From contig JACZRS010000012.1 of the NCBI GenBank assembly GCA_022574595.1, forward strand, positions 21,239 through 85,238: DNA of 64,000 nucleotides, written 5' to 3'. The position numbers and the translations under genes were made by a program. The DNA comes from Planctomycetota bacterium (GTDB lineage: Bacteria > Planctomycetota > Phycisphaerae > Phycisphaerales > SM1A02). Positions 10,270-18,571 of the stretch are shown here, one piece after another (within the stretch, counting starts at the first letter, position 1; each line of letters begins with the position of its first letter). The notes beneath the pieces were generated by a model. It was given only the letters and a program-made list of their open reading frames with translations, did not search any database and had not been told where the DNA came from.

Positions 10270-10357
10270 GTGGCATGGGCGTCTCGCCCGTGCGGGTTTG
10301 CCTTTTAAGATTTACTTTTAAAACAAATCATGTGCACGGGCGGGACGCCCGTGCCAC
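10270..10357. repeat. Long inverted repeat B (GTGGCATGGGCGTCTCGCC type)
   Basis: The arms at 10270-10293 and 10334-10357 are 24 bases each and pair with two mismatches. Each arm is itself nearly palindromic (GGGCG.C.CGCCC). A decayed relative with the same arm sequence and similar spacing lies at 52979-53040, so this is a dispersed element and not a local hairpin. It follows inverted repeat A directly. Confidence 0.75.
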
Positions 10358-10610
10358 CATGAAGGACGCGGCCGGCGGTCGCGGCTTTATAGCTCGGAAT
10401 AACCTTAAAATTACCGGACTTGCCTAATCCCCCATGCCTCCTAAAACTGCACGACAATCCGCCTCTAGGGCTTACAATCAGCTACAAATCATGGCATCCC
10501 CTAGGTCAGTCGATCTCTTATTAGGGAATATCAAAGGTCTATAAAAGCGGTTTAAAGCAGATCCCTAAACTCTGCGCTTTGACAATTACCTTTGAAAACA
10601 GGTGAGATTG

Positions 10611-12725
10611 ATGATTGTCGGCGCAATGACAGATAATCTTCCAGCTATGGTTCTTGCTATCAGCGTGTTGCTATTGGCAGTACTGTTGATATTTGCACCG
10701 TCGCCAAGACGCATTCTCCCCCGCATTCCCAGATGGCTTCTTATTATTGGCATGATGCTGGTATTGCCTTGGATTATATTTACTGGAATTGAGGGCAAAG
10801 ATTTACCCAATACGCTGGGCTTGGCTTTGGATCTTGCAAGACAGTTTGAGGTAATCAGCTATATTACCTTTGCCGGCCTTGCCTGCACTTTCTTAGGTAT
10901 TATTGGATCCATCACGGGACATTCGCGCCCTAATCAAAAACCAATTAAAGAAGAACGACGCAAAGCTAATAATGTAGGAAAATTAATCGGCAAGCAATCG
11001 AATAAGGAACTTGTCAATGCTTTGCTGCGAAGCTCGCCAAACGGAATGATGGTTCTAAGGCCTATTCGTGATAAGGAAAATGGGCTTGTCGACTTTGAGT
11101 GTTGGTTAGCTAACCCCGCAGCTGAACAAATACTTGGCAAACCCCATTCACATCTACTTAGCACGCCAATACTCGAATTATTTCCCTGTGTAAAAACCAA
11201 CGGCTTATTCGACCTTGCATGTAGCGTGATCAAAACCGGCTTACCAATGGATGAGCAACGAGAAGGCGTACAAGGCAACATAAAATCTTGGTACCACATC
11301 AATGCGGTCAAGCATGCAAGCGGCTTAGCCGTAACAATTGCTGATATTTCAGTTCGTAAACGCTTGGAACATGACCTGCGTCATGCCGCTCGACATGATG
11401 CACTTACGGGCTTGCCCAACCGCGCACTTTTCAAGAAGCGACTGGAACAAGCCGTACATCGAACCAGACGCCAGAGTGATTACAAATTTGCGGTTCTGTT
11501 CATTGATTTTGATCGATTTAAAGAAGTAAACGACCGTTTAGGACATGATGTCGGAGACGAACTATTAAAAAGTATCGCTGATAGATTAAGAGCTAACTTA
11601 CGCGCTATCGATTCTGTTGTAAGTGAATCTGGAGGTCATCTACCAGCCCGCCTTGGTGGCGATGAATTTGTCATTCTCCTAGATGGAATTCAGGAATTGC
11701 ACAACGCAGAAATTGTTGCTGAACGATTAAGGCTGGATCTTGCGGAAGCTCATCGCATTGGTGGAAAGCTTGTAACCTCTACTGCAAGTATTGGTATTGT
11801 GACAAGCGATGGCGAATATTCTAACGCCGATGACGTTATGCGCAATGCTGATAAAGCTATGTACCGCGCCAAGGTCGAAGGACGATCTCGGTGTGTGGTG
11901 TTTGATGAGAAAATGCATAGCGCAATGGCTACGGAAGTGGCCTTGGAAAAAGAATTGCAACAAGCTGTGGATAGCGGCGCTTTTATCTTGGAATATCAAC
12001 CAATAGTCTCATTACAGTCTGGCAGAATAGCGGGATTCGAAGCTCTTATTCGTTGGCCACACCCGCAACGTGGAATTGTCCTGCCCGATGATTTTATAAA
12101 TTTAGCAGTGCAGCTTGGTCTAATGAAAACAATCGGCCGATGGGTATTGCGCAACGCCTGTCTGGCATTACATGATTGGAGCCAAAAAGTTCCAGCTGCT
12201 TTACCTCTGACAATGAGCGTTAATATCTCTAATCAAGAGTTGTTGCAACCTGACTTGATTGAAATTCTCACAAACACAATCAAGGAAACCAACATAGAGC
12301 CTTCGGCACTTAGATTAGATTTGTCCGAAAATCTGTTTACCAGCTGGCCTGAAGAAATCGGAGAAATCCTTTCCAAACTTAAAGACCTTGGCGTAACGCT
12401 AGCCGTAGATGATTTCGGTGCTGAGCATTCTTCGCTCAATCTTCTCGATAGCTACGGTTTGGATAGCTTGAAAATCGATGGTTGTTTCTTGACAAACTAT
12501 ACCAAAGCCAACAATAGATCGGCAATGCTCCGATCCATTGTCGATCTAGCGCATAATTTGAAGATGTCTGTAGTAGCGGAAGGCGTGGAAACCGAAGATC
12601 AATTGAGCCTCTTACAAAAACTAGGTTGTGACTATGGCCAGGGGTGGATCTTCTCAGAACCGGTTAGTGCAGATAAAGCTGTTGATCTTCTCAGCCGCGA
12701 TGCGGGCATGAGGCTTGCGAGCTAG
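10611..12725 (+). CDS. PAS-GGDEF-EAL protein (cyclic-di-GMP turnover), membrane anchored
   Basis: A frame exists from GTG 10602, but AGGTGA precedes the ATG at 10611 by six bases, so 10611 is chosen (704 residues). Three hydrophobic segments fill residues 5-100 and should anchor it in the inner membrane. A PAS-like region spans about 135-245. The GGDEF domain has an intact RLGGDEF (G349) and should make c-di-GMP; its inhibitory RxxD (RAID) is displaced by an insertion of about ten residues, so normal product inhibition is doubtful. The EAL domain has FEALIRW (E477), SVNISNQEL, AVDDFGA and AEGVETEDQ, so phosphodiesterase activity is also plausible. Alone in its transcription unit. Confidence 0.93.
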   Translation: MIVGAMTDNLPAMVLAISVLLLAVLLIFAPSPRRILPRIPRWLLIIGMMLVLPWIIFTGIEGKDLPNTLGLALDLARQFEVISYITFAGLACTFLGIIGSITGHSRPNQKPIKEERRKANNVGKLIGKQSNKELVNALLRSSPNGMMVLRPIRDKENGLVDFECWLANPAAEQILGKPHSHLLSTPILELFPCVKTNGLFDLACSVIKTGLPMDEQREGVQGNIKSWYHINAVKHASGLAVTIADISVRKRLEHDLRHAARHDALTGLPNRALFKKRLEQAVHRTRRQSDYKFAVLFIDFDRFKEVNDRLGHDVGDELLKSIADRLRANLRAIDSVVSESGGHLPARLGGDEFVILLDGIQELHNAEIVAERLRLDLAEAHRIGGKLVTSTASIGIVTSDGEYSNADDVMRNADKAMYRAKVEGRSRCVVFDEKMHSAMATEVALEKELQQAVDSGAFILEYQPIVSLQSGRIAGFEALIRWPHPQRGIVLPDDFINLAVQLGLMKTIGRWVLRNACLALHDWSQKVPAALPLTMSVNISNQELLQPDLIEILTNTIKETNIEPSALRLDLSENLFTSWPEEIGEILSKLKDLGVTLAVDDFGAEHSSLNLLDSYGLDSLKIDGCFLTNYTKANNRSAMLRSIVDLAHNLKMSVVAEGVETEDQLSLLQKLGCDYGQGWIFSEPVSADKAVDLLSRDAGMRLAS

Positions 12726-13068
12726 CTAGGTCCAGTCTTGTAGCCAAATCATCTCTTTTCAGGCAATATTAGGCCGAGTAACAGGCCTAGTAGACAAATT
12801 TTGTTGCTTGACAGTGCTACTTTTTGATATCAAAAAGGGCTTTTGTCAGCTTTTATATCATTATATACAAGAATTATATCTTGCATATCCAATTGCTTTC
12901 AAGTAGCCTTAGCTTATCCAAGGCCTATGGGTTCTAGTTACCCAATAGGAGAGTAGATTAGTGAGGGCATTTCGCACAATTTTTGCTTTGTTATTAATTG
13001 ACAAGGAGGGTCATTAGCTTGTGCGCTGCGCTCTTTTAAAGGAGATTTGTCAAGAAGGAGTTATTCAA
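12726..13068. other. Intergenic/leader region with a perfect palindrome and a possible leader peptide
   Basis: An 18-base perfect palindrome CTTTTTGATATCAAAAAG lies at 12820-12837; it could be an operator, as it lacks the GC stem of a terminator. Further on, GTG at 12961 with AGGAG eight bases before it opens an 18-codon frame (MRAFRTIFALLLIDKEGH, stop at 13017). This ends right at a second Shine-Dalgarno site (AAGGAGG at 13002-13008), which is followed by GTG 13021 in frame with the next gene. The coding status of the leader is unproven. Confidence 0.3.
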
Positions 13069-14253
13069 ATGATTGGACAAAGAATGCGAGGTCAAGCCTC
13101 GCGCAATTCGAAGCGATCGTACATCAGTTCGATTACTTCAATAGTTGCAATGCTTGTTGTGGGGCAAGTTGCTTCCGCACAGTACATTTCAGATTTCGAA
13201 GCACCATTGTATACAGCAACCGCTAATGGAGACATCATCACAGGACAAGATGGTTTCTACATCCCTGTGGTAGATAGCCAACATGGCCTGGTATACACAT
13301 ATGTAGGCAATGCCTTGAGCCTGCCACAAAATCCAAGAGGTGGACTTCAGTTTGCTGGTGTAACTGGAGGTGACACGGCCCTTCCAGTGCCATTTGCTCG
13401 TGCGCAGAGAGATATACCTTATGGCGATGACGGCGGCGGAGGCGGTAGTAATTGCTGTGAAGGCCACGGCGGACTAGGTTGCGACGATCAAGCTTGTCAA
13501 GATGCCGTGTGTGGTGCTGATGCATTCTGCTGCGAGACAGAATGGGATGATATCTGTGCTGGCTTAGCTATAGATCTCTGCGGCAAACTCTGCGCCGGCG
13601 CCGGCGGTGGTATATGGACTGTCACCTTTGACATTGCTGCAACATTCATCGGCCAGCTTCCATCATCACAGAATATTGGTAGCTTCTCTACTCAAGTATT
13701 CCCTACTGCAGCTACTTTTATTGCGCTGGCGCGATGGACTGATCCGGTAACTGCTGCGAATTGGAATGCGGATTACGTTTGGTACGATTCGGCTGGTACT
13801 CAGCTTCTTGAGCAAGTAAATGATCCTGGATTCCAAAATCTGCAAACCGAGCATTGGTATCGTTGGTCTACAACCTTTGATCTCGATACAAATCAAATTA
13901 CTGAAGTTGCACTTACTGATATAACCACGAACACTACCGTCACAAATAACCCGGTAGGTCGTTATCTAGTGGGTGGATCTGGCGGAGCTCCTGAACCAAC
14001 CGGATTCAGACTCTTCGGCGGCACTAATGCCGTTGGAGCTGCAGGTAATACGCTTGCGTTCGACAATATCAATATCGCGACTCCAGTAGATTGTCCATGG
14101 GACTTGGACGGCTCTGGTGCAGTCGGTACCAACGATTTGCTGCTTCTCTTCGCATTTTGGGGCCAAGTGGGCGTCCCCGCCGATTTTGATGGCGGAGGTG
14201 TAGGAACCAGCGACCTGTTGATATTGTTCGCAAATTGGGGGCTTTGCCCATAA
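13069..14253 (+). CDS. Secreted protein with Cys-rich insert and C-terminal dockerin-like repeats
   Basis: The ATG at 13069 has AAGGAG eight bases upstream and gives a signal peptide ([11 protein letters not shown] before QY); a frame from GTG 13021 with its own AAGGAGG is the alternative. The mature protein of about 365 residues has a Gly-rich linker, then a Cys-rich block ([30 protein letters not shown]) of a kind common in Phycisphaerae exoproteins. A beta-rich, concanavalin-like region follows. The end is a pair of dockerin-like repeats ([20 protein letters not shown] and [20 protein letters not shown]) with Asp/Gly calcium-loop spacing. It is probably exported to the cell surface or medium; no enzyme motif is seen. 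Confidence 0.85.
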   Translation: MIGQRMRGQASRNSKRSYISSITSIVAMLVVGQVASAQYISDFEAPLYTATANGDIITGQDGFYIPVVDSQHGLVYTYVGNALSLPQNPRGGLQFAGVTGGDTALPVPFARAQRDIPYGDDGGGGGSNCCEGHGGLGCDDQACQDAVCGADAFCCETEWDDICAGLAIDLCGKLCAGAGGGIWTVTFDIAATFIGQLPSSQNIGSFSTQVFPTAATFIALARWTDPVTAANWNADYVWYDSAGTQLLEQVNDPGFQNLQTEHWYRWSTTFDLDTNQITEVALTDITTNTTVTNNPVGRYLVGGSGGAPEPTGFRLFGGTNAVGAAGNTLAFDNINIATPVDCPWDLDGSGAVGTNDLLLLFAFWGQVGVPADFDGGGVGTSDLLILFANWGLCP

Positions 14254-14300
14254 ATATAGCAGGAGGTTAAATACTTAACATATTGGCAACGTTTTATATA

Positions 14301-14337
14301 AAAAAGGACCATTCGAGCAATTCGATTGGTCCTTTTT
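14301..14337. terminator. Bidirectional intrinsic terminator
   Basis: AAAAAGGACCA and TGGTCCTTTTT pair around a partly paired TTCGA-rich loop. The stem has A and T runs on its flanks, so it can stop transcription of the plus-strand gene ending at 14253 and of the minus-strand gene ending at 14386. Confidence 0.85.
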
Positions 14338-14385
14338 ATTATTCAGCTTTGCCAAACGTGTTAAGAATCACAATACCCGCTTAAC

Positions 14386-15177
14386 CTACGGACATGGCCC
14401 CCAGTTGGCGAATAAGATGAGAAGGTCGCTGGTTCCCACAGCACCGCTTTCATCAAAGTCGGCTGGTCCTGCTGTACCCCATTGAGCAAAGAGTTCAAGA
14501 AGATCACCCGTACCAACCGCGCCCGTGCCATCGAGATCCCACGGGCAAGCTACCTCGCCTTTGACGATCTGGACCCAGTCGCAACATGGAAAGAAATCGG
14601 GAATCGTTATGTAGTTTGGAAAGCCGCATGGCTCCGAGCGGACGTATGTGGGTTCGGTTTCCCCGGCGGCGTTCATGCCAGGTACGACAGCACCGTCAGT
14701 GTGGGCCGGGTAGTCCAGCTCGACGACCAGCGTCTCGCCTGCTTTGATCAGTATAGGCCTTGAAAACTCAATCTGGAAGAGTTCAAGGAATGTCCCAACG
14801 GGGATGATGAAGGGCTCGGATGCGAGCAGGACAAGGTCCAGATCGGGGTGCGTGGGTGGGCAACCATCGATGTCAATGTAGATGTTGACGGCAGCGGAAA
14901 GATCGGACCCCGTGTTGATCTCAATCCCGAGGTCGATGCAGTACACATTGAAAGACTCGTCACTTGGCACATAGCAGCGCGCGAAGGAGTGCTCGACCGT
15001 GATCCCACCAGATTGGCATGCGATTCCTCCGCCTTCCTCGATTTCGAGGCTGACACTCTGTGTGAGCTCAAGGTCACCGCAGTCCTGGGCGTGTGCCGGA
15101 GTGATGCTTGTCCCGCCAATGATGCAGAAACTAATCGCAGCAATCGTCGGGATTGTGAAGTTTGACTTGATCCACAT
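14386..15177 (-). CDS. Secreted protein with C-terminal dockerin-like repeats
   Basis: A 263-residue exported protein. AAGGAGG stands just before the ATG; the signal peptide (AAISFCIIGGTSITPAHA) is cut before QDCGD. Eight or so Cys residues in the mature part suggest disulfides. The middle looks like a beta-sandwich (FLELFQIEFSRPILIKAGE, VVELDYPAHTDG), and the end repeats CPWDLDGTGAVGTGDLLELF and [20 protein letters not shown], the same type as the convergent neighbour. Its DNA is visibly more GC-rich than the genes around it, especially in the third codon position, hinting at a different history. Function unknown; possibly a surface adhesin or scaffold. Confidence 0.85.
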   Translation of the reverse strand: MWIKSNFTIPTIAAISFCIIGGTSITPAHAQDCGDLELTQSVSLEIEEGGGIACQSGGITVEHSFARCYVPSDESFNVYCIDLGIEINTGSDLSAAVNIYIDIDGCPPTHPDLDLVLLASEPFIIPVGTFLELFQIEFSRPILIKAGETLVVELDYPAHTDGAVVPGMNAAGETEPTYVRSEPCGFPNYITIPDFFPCCDWVQIVKGEVACPWDLDGTGAVGTGDLLELFAQWGTAGPADFDESGAVGTSDLLILFANWGPCP

Positions 15178-15355
15178 GGCTGAGCCTCCTTAAGGTAGAG
15201 GCCGCACAATGGTAGCGCCTGCGGCAGGTCTATCAACGCCCCCGGAGACAGGTGTTACCCAAGCAACCGCCGCCATACTAACGCGCTGGCCTGGTATATG
15301 GAAGGTTTCTCAGCAAAGGCGGTGATTTGGAGGGGATTTCCACTACAATACCCTT

Positions 15356-15454
15356 ATGCCCAGGCAGAAACGCGAATTACCGCTTTGGTGCTGGTGGGTG
15401 ATCGCAGTTGCATTTATAGCGATAGCTGTGTTTCTTGCTAGGCCGGTGTGGTGA
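15356..15454 (+). CDS. Possible small single-pass membrane peptide (32 aa)
   Basis: ATG 15356 to TGA 15454 encodes a basic start (MPRQKRELP), a hydrophobic span WVIAVAFIAIAVFLA and a short tail. That layout is typical of real small membrane proteins, and it lies 18 bases before another small gene on the same strand. The only purine-rich site (GGAGGGG at 15330-15336) is about 19 bases upstream of the ATG, too far for a normal ribosome binding site, so the call is tentative. Confidence 0.3.
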   Translation: MPRQKRELPLWCWWVIAVAFIAIAVFLARPVW

Positions 15455-15472
15455 CGACTCAGGGCGTCCTCA

Positions 15473-15700
15473 ATGCAGTACACTGCTGTTATGGTTGATG
15501 TTTGTGCCAATGAGACTCTTGACGCACTAGCCCACACTTGCAACCCGCAAGTAGTTACTTTCCGGTTTGAATCGGGCAGATACCAATTAGATGCGATTGA
15601 CCTGGATACCTTTGAGCAATACACGATCCACGCTGACAATCTGATGGATGCTGTTGTAGCTTTGGGTGAGCAGATCGGGATTGATTGGGAAGATATTTGA
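15473..15700 (+). CDS. Small conserved-looking protein of unknown function (75 aa)
   Basis: An acidic 75-residue protein with alternating hydrophobic pattern (VVTFRFESGRYQLDAIDLDT, NLMDAVVALGEQIGIDWEDI) that reads as a compact alpha/beta fold and not as random translation. No strong Shine-Dalgarno site is seen. I do not recognise a family. It follows the possible small membrane peptide and precedes a frameshifted membrane gene. Confidence 0.5.
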   Translation: MQYTAVMVDVCANETLDALAHTCNPQVVTFRFESGRYQLDAIDLDTFEQYTIHADNLMDAVVALGEQIGIDWEDI

Positions 15701-15749
15701 GGCGTGCTGCATACTGGCCGGTATTAGTCAGCATGATACACTACAAAGT

Positions 15750-16258
15750 ATGGAATATATTAAGGTATTAGCATTGGCGGATTGGGCTGCAAGTATTCCA
15801 CCACTCTTGGGAGTCGTCATCGGTGGTCTATTAGCCTATCTGATTCAGAGTGCGCAATACAAGAGAGATCGCCGTGGGCTGGAGCAGTTCGCATTTATGC
15901 AACAACTGAACATAAGACACTATTACTTAATATGGCGTATAGTTCGCTTGACAAGAAGGTTCCAAACAAAGAATTTGAATTACTAATAGCTACAGATATT
16001 CGTGACCAGAGTTACGCGATAATCGATGCTAGAATGAATGAGGAAACTGCGTTTGGGATAATAATGGTTACAGACATCAACAAGGACCGTGTTGAGCGAG
16101 CCCAACACATTCGGAAGATGATCTATGCAGATGATGCCAGCGCTAGCGATGGCCCGACGCCGGAACTGTTAGAAGCGAAAGAAGAAGTAATAGTAAAGCA
16201 AAGAGAGGCTTTGTCTGAATTCCTGACTAAAATTGCAGCAGAGTTGTCACCACACTAG
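15750..16258 (+). pseudogene. Frameshifted gene for a small membrane-anchored coiled-coil protein
   Basis: From ATG 15750 the first frame gives a hydrophobic anchor (PPLLGVVIGGLLAYLI) followed by a basic, then helical stretch (QYKRDRRGLEQFAFMQQLNI) and stops at 15986. The second frame, open from before 15782 to 16258, reads as random until about 15920 and then as a plausible continuation (NKEFELLIATDIRDQSYAII, ELLEAKEEVIVKQREALSEF). A single +1/-1 shift near 15915-15940 would join the two into a protein of about 168 residues, with an N-terminal anchor and a cytoplasmic helical domain. It is either a recently broken gene or a sequencing/assembly error. Confidence 0.55.
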
Positions 16259-16352
16259 GATAAACCAATCCACCAAACCTTTGAGCTAGGCTCTCCCATC
16301 CCTTTTCATCCAATGACTCTAAGTATTGTTGCCGCTCGGCTCTTGTTGCCAT
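16227..16352 (-). CDS. Possible small protein or gene remnant (41 aa)
   Basis: ATG at 16352 on the minus strand is preceded by AAAGGAT at good distance and opens 41 codons beginning MATRAERQQYLESLDEKGWE, a charged helical sequence with gene-like character. The end overlaps the 3' end of the frameshifted plus-strand gene by about 30 bases, and the last dozen residues look less natural, so this may be the first part of a truncated longer gene. Confidence 0.3.
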   Translation of the reverse strand: MATRAERQQYLESLDEKGWESLAQRFGGLVYPSVVTTLLQF

Positions 16353-16675
16353 TGGTTGTATCCTTTTTGTGTCCTTGTGTCCCGGTATGGCCCGAAATAC
16401 CATTAAGCCTTTTATATCCTTACAGGCAATAGGTTTATAGCTTGTGTCCTTATGGCCCGCTGGGTTGCCAGGAGTTTATTTTTTACGAAGATAAATGAGA
16501 CAACAAGTTAATGGTGTCCTGTTAAAAATCCTAAAGACCCCTAGTATAAAGCGCCGGGCCTTAAAGATAGAATATGAGGATAAATCGTGGTAGATTATGC
16601 AGGGGTTGTGCGTAGACTGATAGCTACTTTGGCAAGTGCTTGCTAAGTACAACCCAAATGAGCGGAAAACCTCCC
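16259..16675. other. Gene-poor stretch upstream of tRNA-Ser
   Basis: Apart from the possible small minus-strand ORF, I see no gene in this 417-base stretch. It should contain the tRNA promoter; an AT-rich segment lies around 16555-16590 but no clear box pair. The minus-strand frame crossing it runs antisense through the tRNA and is not credible. Confidence 0.4.
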
Positions 16676-16764
16676 GGACAGGTGGCCGAGCGGCTGAAGG
16701 CACCGGTTTGCTAAACCGGCGTAGGGAGCAATCTCTACCGCGGGTTCGAATCCCGCCCTGTCCG
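16676..16764 (+). tRNA. tRNA-Ser (anticodon GCT)
   Basis: An 89-base class II tRNA. The acceptor stem GGACAGG pairs with CCTGTCC at the end, followed by discriminator G; CCA is not encoded. The D arm GCCGAGCGGCTGAAGGC, anticodon stem-loop CCGGT-TTGCTAA-ACCGG with anticodon GCT (reads AGC/AGU), a long variable arm (GTAGGGAGCAATCTCTAC, typical of Ser tRNAs) and T arm CGGGTTCGAATCCCG are all intact. A T-run follows the gene. Confidence 0.97.
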
Positions 16765-17393
16765 CTTTTTATTTTTTGGGGAAAAAACAGCATATTTTGC
16801 CCAAATATATTTGAGGCCAAAAAAACGGAATTTGCTAGAAAATTGACGACTAAGCTCAATTGAGCTTGGACATAACTCCGTCCACTCCCTTGGCTAAGAA
16901 ATATTGAGACATATAGCTTTTGCAATGTGTTAACTGCTAGGCCTTATTCGCATGCAATTTGCCAATTTGAGCAGAGGCTTATCCCTTTAAAAATAGCATA
17001 AAAAGCCGCTCAAGTGCTTGTAATAGCGATACTTGTGTCTAGCGTTTCTATGCTGGCACTATCAATAAAAGCCTTCGAGCTTTTAGATAATTCACTGCTA
17101 TACCCCTTCAAAACCAGACTCAAAGAGGCCTGATAGAAACCTCCAAGAGCAATAATTCTGGTGTTGGGTTGGCGGTTTTCAGCATTATCAATGTGATAAA
17201 TTAACCAAATACTTGGCCTCATCAAGGCAACCGGCAAATACCGCGCCACGGAAATTTTTTAAAAAACCCTATATTTGTAGTGTGAAGTGCTTGTCTAACA
17301 GCCGATAGACGGCTACATTCTCGCGCAGACACGGAAGGTATGTGGCTCCGCAAGGTTGAACAATTAACACCACTAACGAAAGGATTCATAACT
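16765..17393. other. Intergenic region between tRNA-Ser and the HU gene
   Basis: No supported gene in about 630 bases. The open frames here lack family features and have unnatural composition. The last 130 bases carry an AT-rich run (TTTTTTAAAAAACCCTATATT near 17256-17276) followed by the leader of the HU gene. Confidence 0.4.
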
Positions 17394-17723
17394 ATGGCAA
17401 CCGCAACTAAGTCAAAGGCAGGCAAAGCTAGAACCAAGTCTCAAATTATCGGTGAAATCTCAGAGCAAACCGAACTTAGCCGAAGTGAGGTCACAGATGT
17501 ATTTGAAGCAATGGCTTCACTGATCAAGAAAGATATTGGCAAACGAGGCCCCGGAACTTTTACAGTTCCAGGTCTTATGAAGATTCGCGTTGTACGTAAG
17601 CCTGCAACAAAAGCGCGCAAAGGCATCAACCCCTTCACAGGTGAAGAGATGATGTTCAAAGCTAAACCAGCACGCAACGTAGTAAAAATTGGTGCACTTA
17701 AGCGCCTTAAAGAAATGGCATAA
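17394..17723 (+). CDS. HU/IHF-family nucleoid DNA-binding protein
   Basis: The frame is open from 17340, but AAAGGAT precedes the ATG at 17394 and the protein then starts with a Lys/Ala-rich tail (MATATKSKAGKARTKSQ), giving 109 residues. The HU fold follows: helical dimerisation part (IIGEISEQTELSRSEVTDVF), beta arm with the GINPFTGEEM tip (HU usually has NPxTGE) and C-terminal helix GALKRLKEMA. HU dimers bend and compact DNA. The short basic N-terminal tail is known in planctomycete HU homologues. A strong terminator follows about 100 bases downstream. Confidence 0.95.
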   Translation: MATATKSKAGKARTKSQIIGEISEQTELSRSEVTDVFEAMASLIKKDIGKRGPGTFTVPGLMKIRVVRKPATKARKGINPFTGEEMMFKAKPARNVVKIGALKRLKEMA

Positions 17724-17826
17724 TAATAATCCTCACCTCTATGAAATGGTGAGACTGAGTAACGAAAGATGGACGCGGAGTGTGATTGAACATCGGTAAC
17801 GATTTCACCTGACTCCTCAAAGAACT

Positions 17827-17867
17827 AACGCCGCTGAACGCTAACAGCATTCAGCGGCGTTGTTTTT
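17827..17867 (+). terminator. Intrinsic terminator after the HU gene
   Basis: AACGCCGCTGAA pairs with TTCAGCGGCGTT over 12 bases with an 11-base loop and is followed by GTTTTTG. It lies about 100 bases after the HU stop codon. Confidence 0.9.
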
Positions 17868-18015
17868 GCTTATAGATAATCCATAAATCAAATAATAATC
17901 TAAAAGCAATGGAATAGATGTATTCGTGCAGTGTCTCCCAATTGATCGACAAAGTATGCATCGCCAATGGGGCGGCGCGACAAGTGTTGAATAAGGATTC
18001 TGCTGGAGATTTACA

Positions 18016-18477
18016 ATGTTTTCACGATTAACTTCACAGGATCACTCCGCGTCGAAACGCAAACATAAATGGACAATAGGCGCGTGGGTGATGGGTATTT
18101 TATTTCTAAGCGCAGCCGCACCGGCATTGGCCAACGATAGTGCCAGCCCCAAGTCTGGTGGCTACAGACAAGTTCAAAATATCGAGCATTATCATGGAAA
18201 TGGTAATTACCGTAGTCGAAGCCAACGCCAATTTGAGAGGGGAATGCAAGCAGGCCTGAGAGATGGGAGGCATGATGGTTACGATGATGGAATGTACGGG
18301 CATGGATATCATCCCAAGCCAGCCTTTGGTAGCCGCAATAGATCCAGGTCATTCCAAAAAGGCTATCGTCGAGGCTACCGCAGAGCCTATGAATCTGCAT
18401 TTCATAGGGGCCAACACCAGCGACAGCATGATCGACAGCACAGACGCAGACGCTGGATATGGAGCTTTGACTGGTAA
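18016..18477 (+). CDS. Small secreted Arg/His/Gly-rich protein
   Basis: A 153-residue protein with GGAGA just before its ATG. After a basic start there is a signal-like segment (GAWVMGILFLSAAAPALA, cut before NDSAS). The mature part is unusually basic and has periodic aromatic/Gly helices: FERGMQAGLRDGRHDGYDDG, then FQKGYRRGYRRAYESAFHRG, ending in HRRRRWIWSFDW. Such YxxGYxxG repeats occur in small envelope proteins of unknown role. It is monocistronic; murQ follows 94 bases later. Confidence 0.7.
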   Translation: MFSRLTSQDHSASKRKHKWTIGAWVMGILFLSAAAPALANDSASPKSGGYRQVQNIEHYHGNGNYRSRSQRQFERGMQAGLRDGRHDGYDDGMYGHGYHPKPAFGSRNRSRSFQKGYRRGYRRAYESAFHRGQHQRQHDRQHRRRRWIWSFDW

Positions 18478-18571
18478 TGATCTTGAGGCAAATCAATTTT
18501 AACCAAATAGACAGCCGTGGACGCAAGTCTGCGGTTTGTCTTTATTGCCAACTTTGCGTTACGCTTGTCAT

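Larger units (their letters stand above)
10026..10610. other. Repeat-bearing intergenic region
   Basis: No gene is supported in these 585 bases. The stretch from 10160 to 10357 consists of two long inverted repeats, annotated separately. Open frames found here are the translated repeats. The last 170 bases before the GGDEF-EAL gene should hold its promoter, but no clear box pair is seen. Confidence 0.5.

Noticed and set aside
10160-10357. CRISPR array
   Set aside because: The repeats are inverted pairs and not evenly spaced direct repeats with unique spacers; no cas gene is present. No CRISPR array was found anywhere in the window.
10036-10427. Two short open frames in the repeat zone
   Set aside because: Both are translations of the inverted repeats and carry no ribosome binding site.
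12820-12837. Intrinsic terminator of the GGDEF-EAL gene
   Set aside because: The palindrome is AT-only in its arms except for the ends, without a GC stem, so it would be a weak terminator; an operator is at least as likely.
14748-15236. Minus-strand 162-residue and plus-strand 105-residue frames over the second dockerin-like gene
   Set aside because: Long shadow frames are expected in this GC-rich gene; only the chosen frame has a signal peptide, Shine-Dalgarno site and dockerin repeats.
16476-16925. Minus-strand 149-residue open frame
   Set aside because: It runs antisense through the intact tRNA-Ser gene.
17010-17249. Minus-strand 79-residue frame between tRNA-Ser and HU
   Set aside because: No hydrophobic, charged or repeat pattern suggesting a fold, no ribosome binding site, no neighbour relation.
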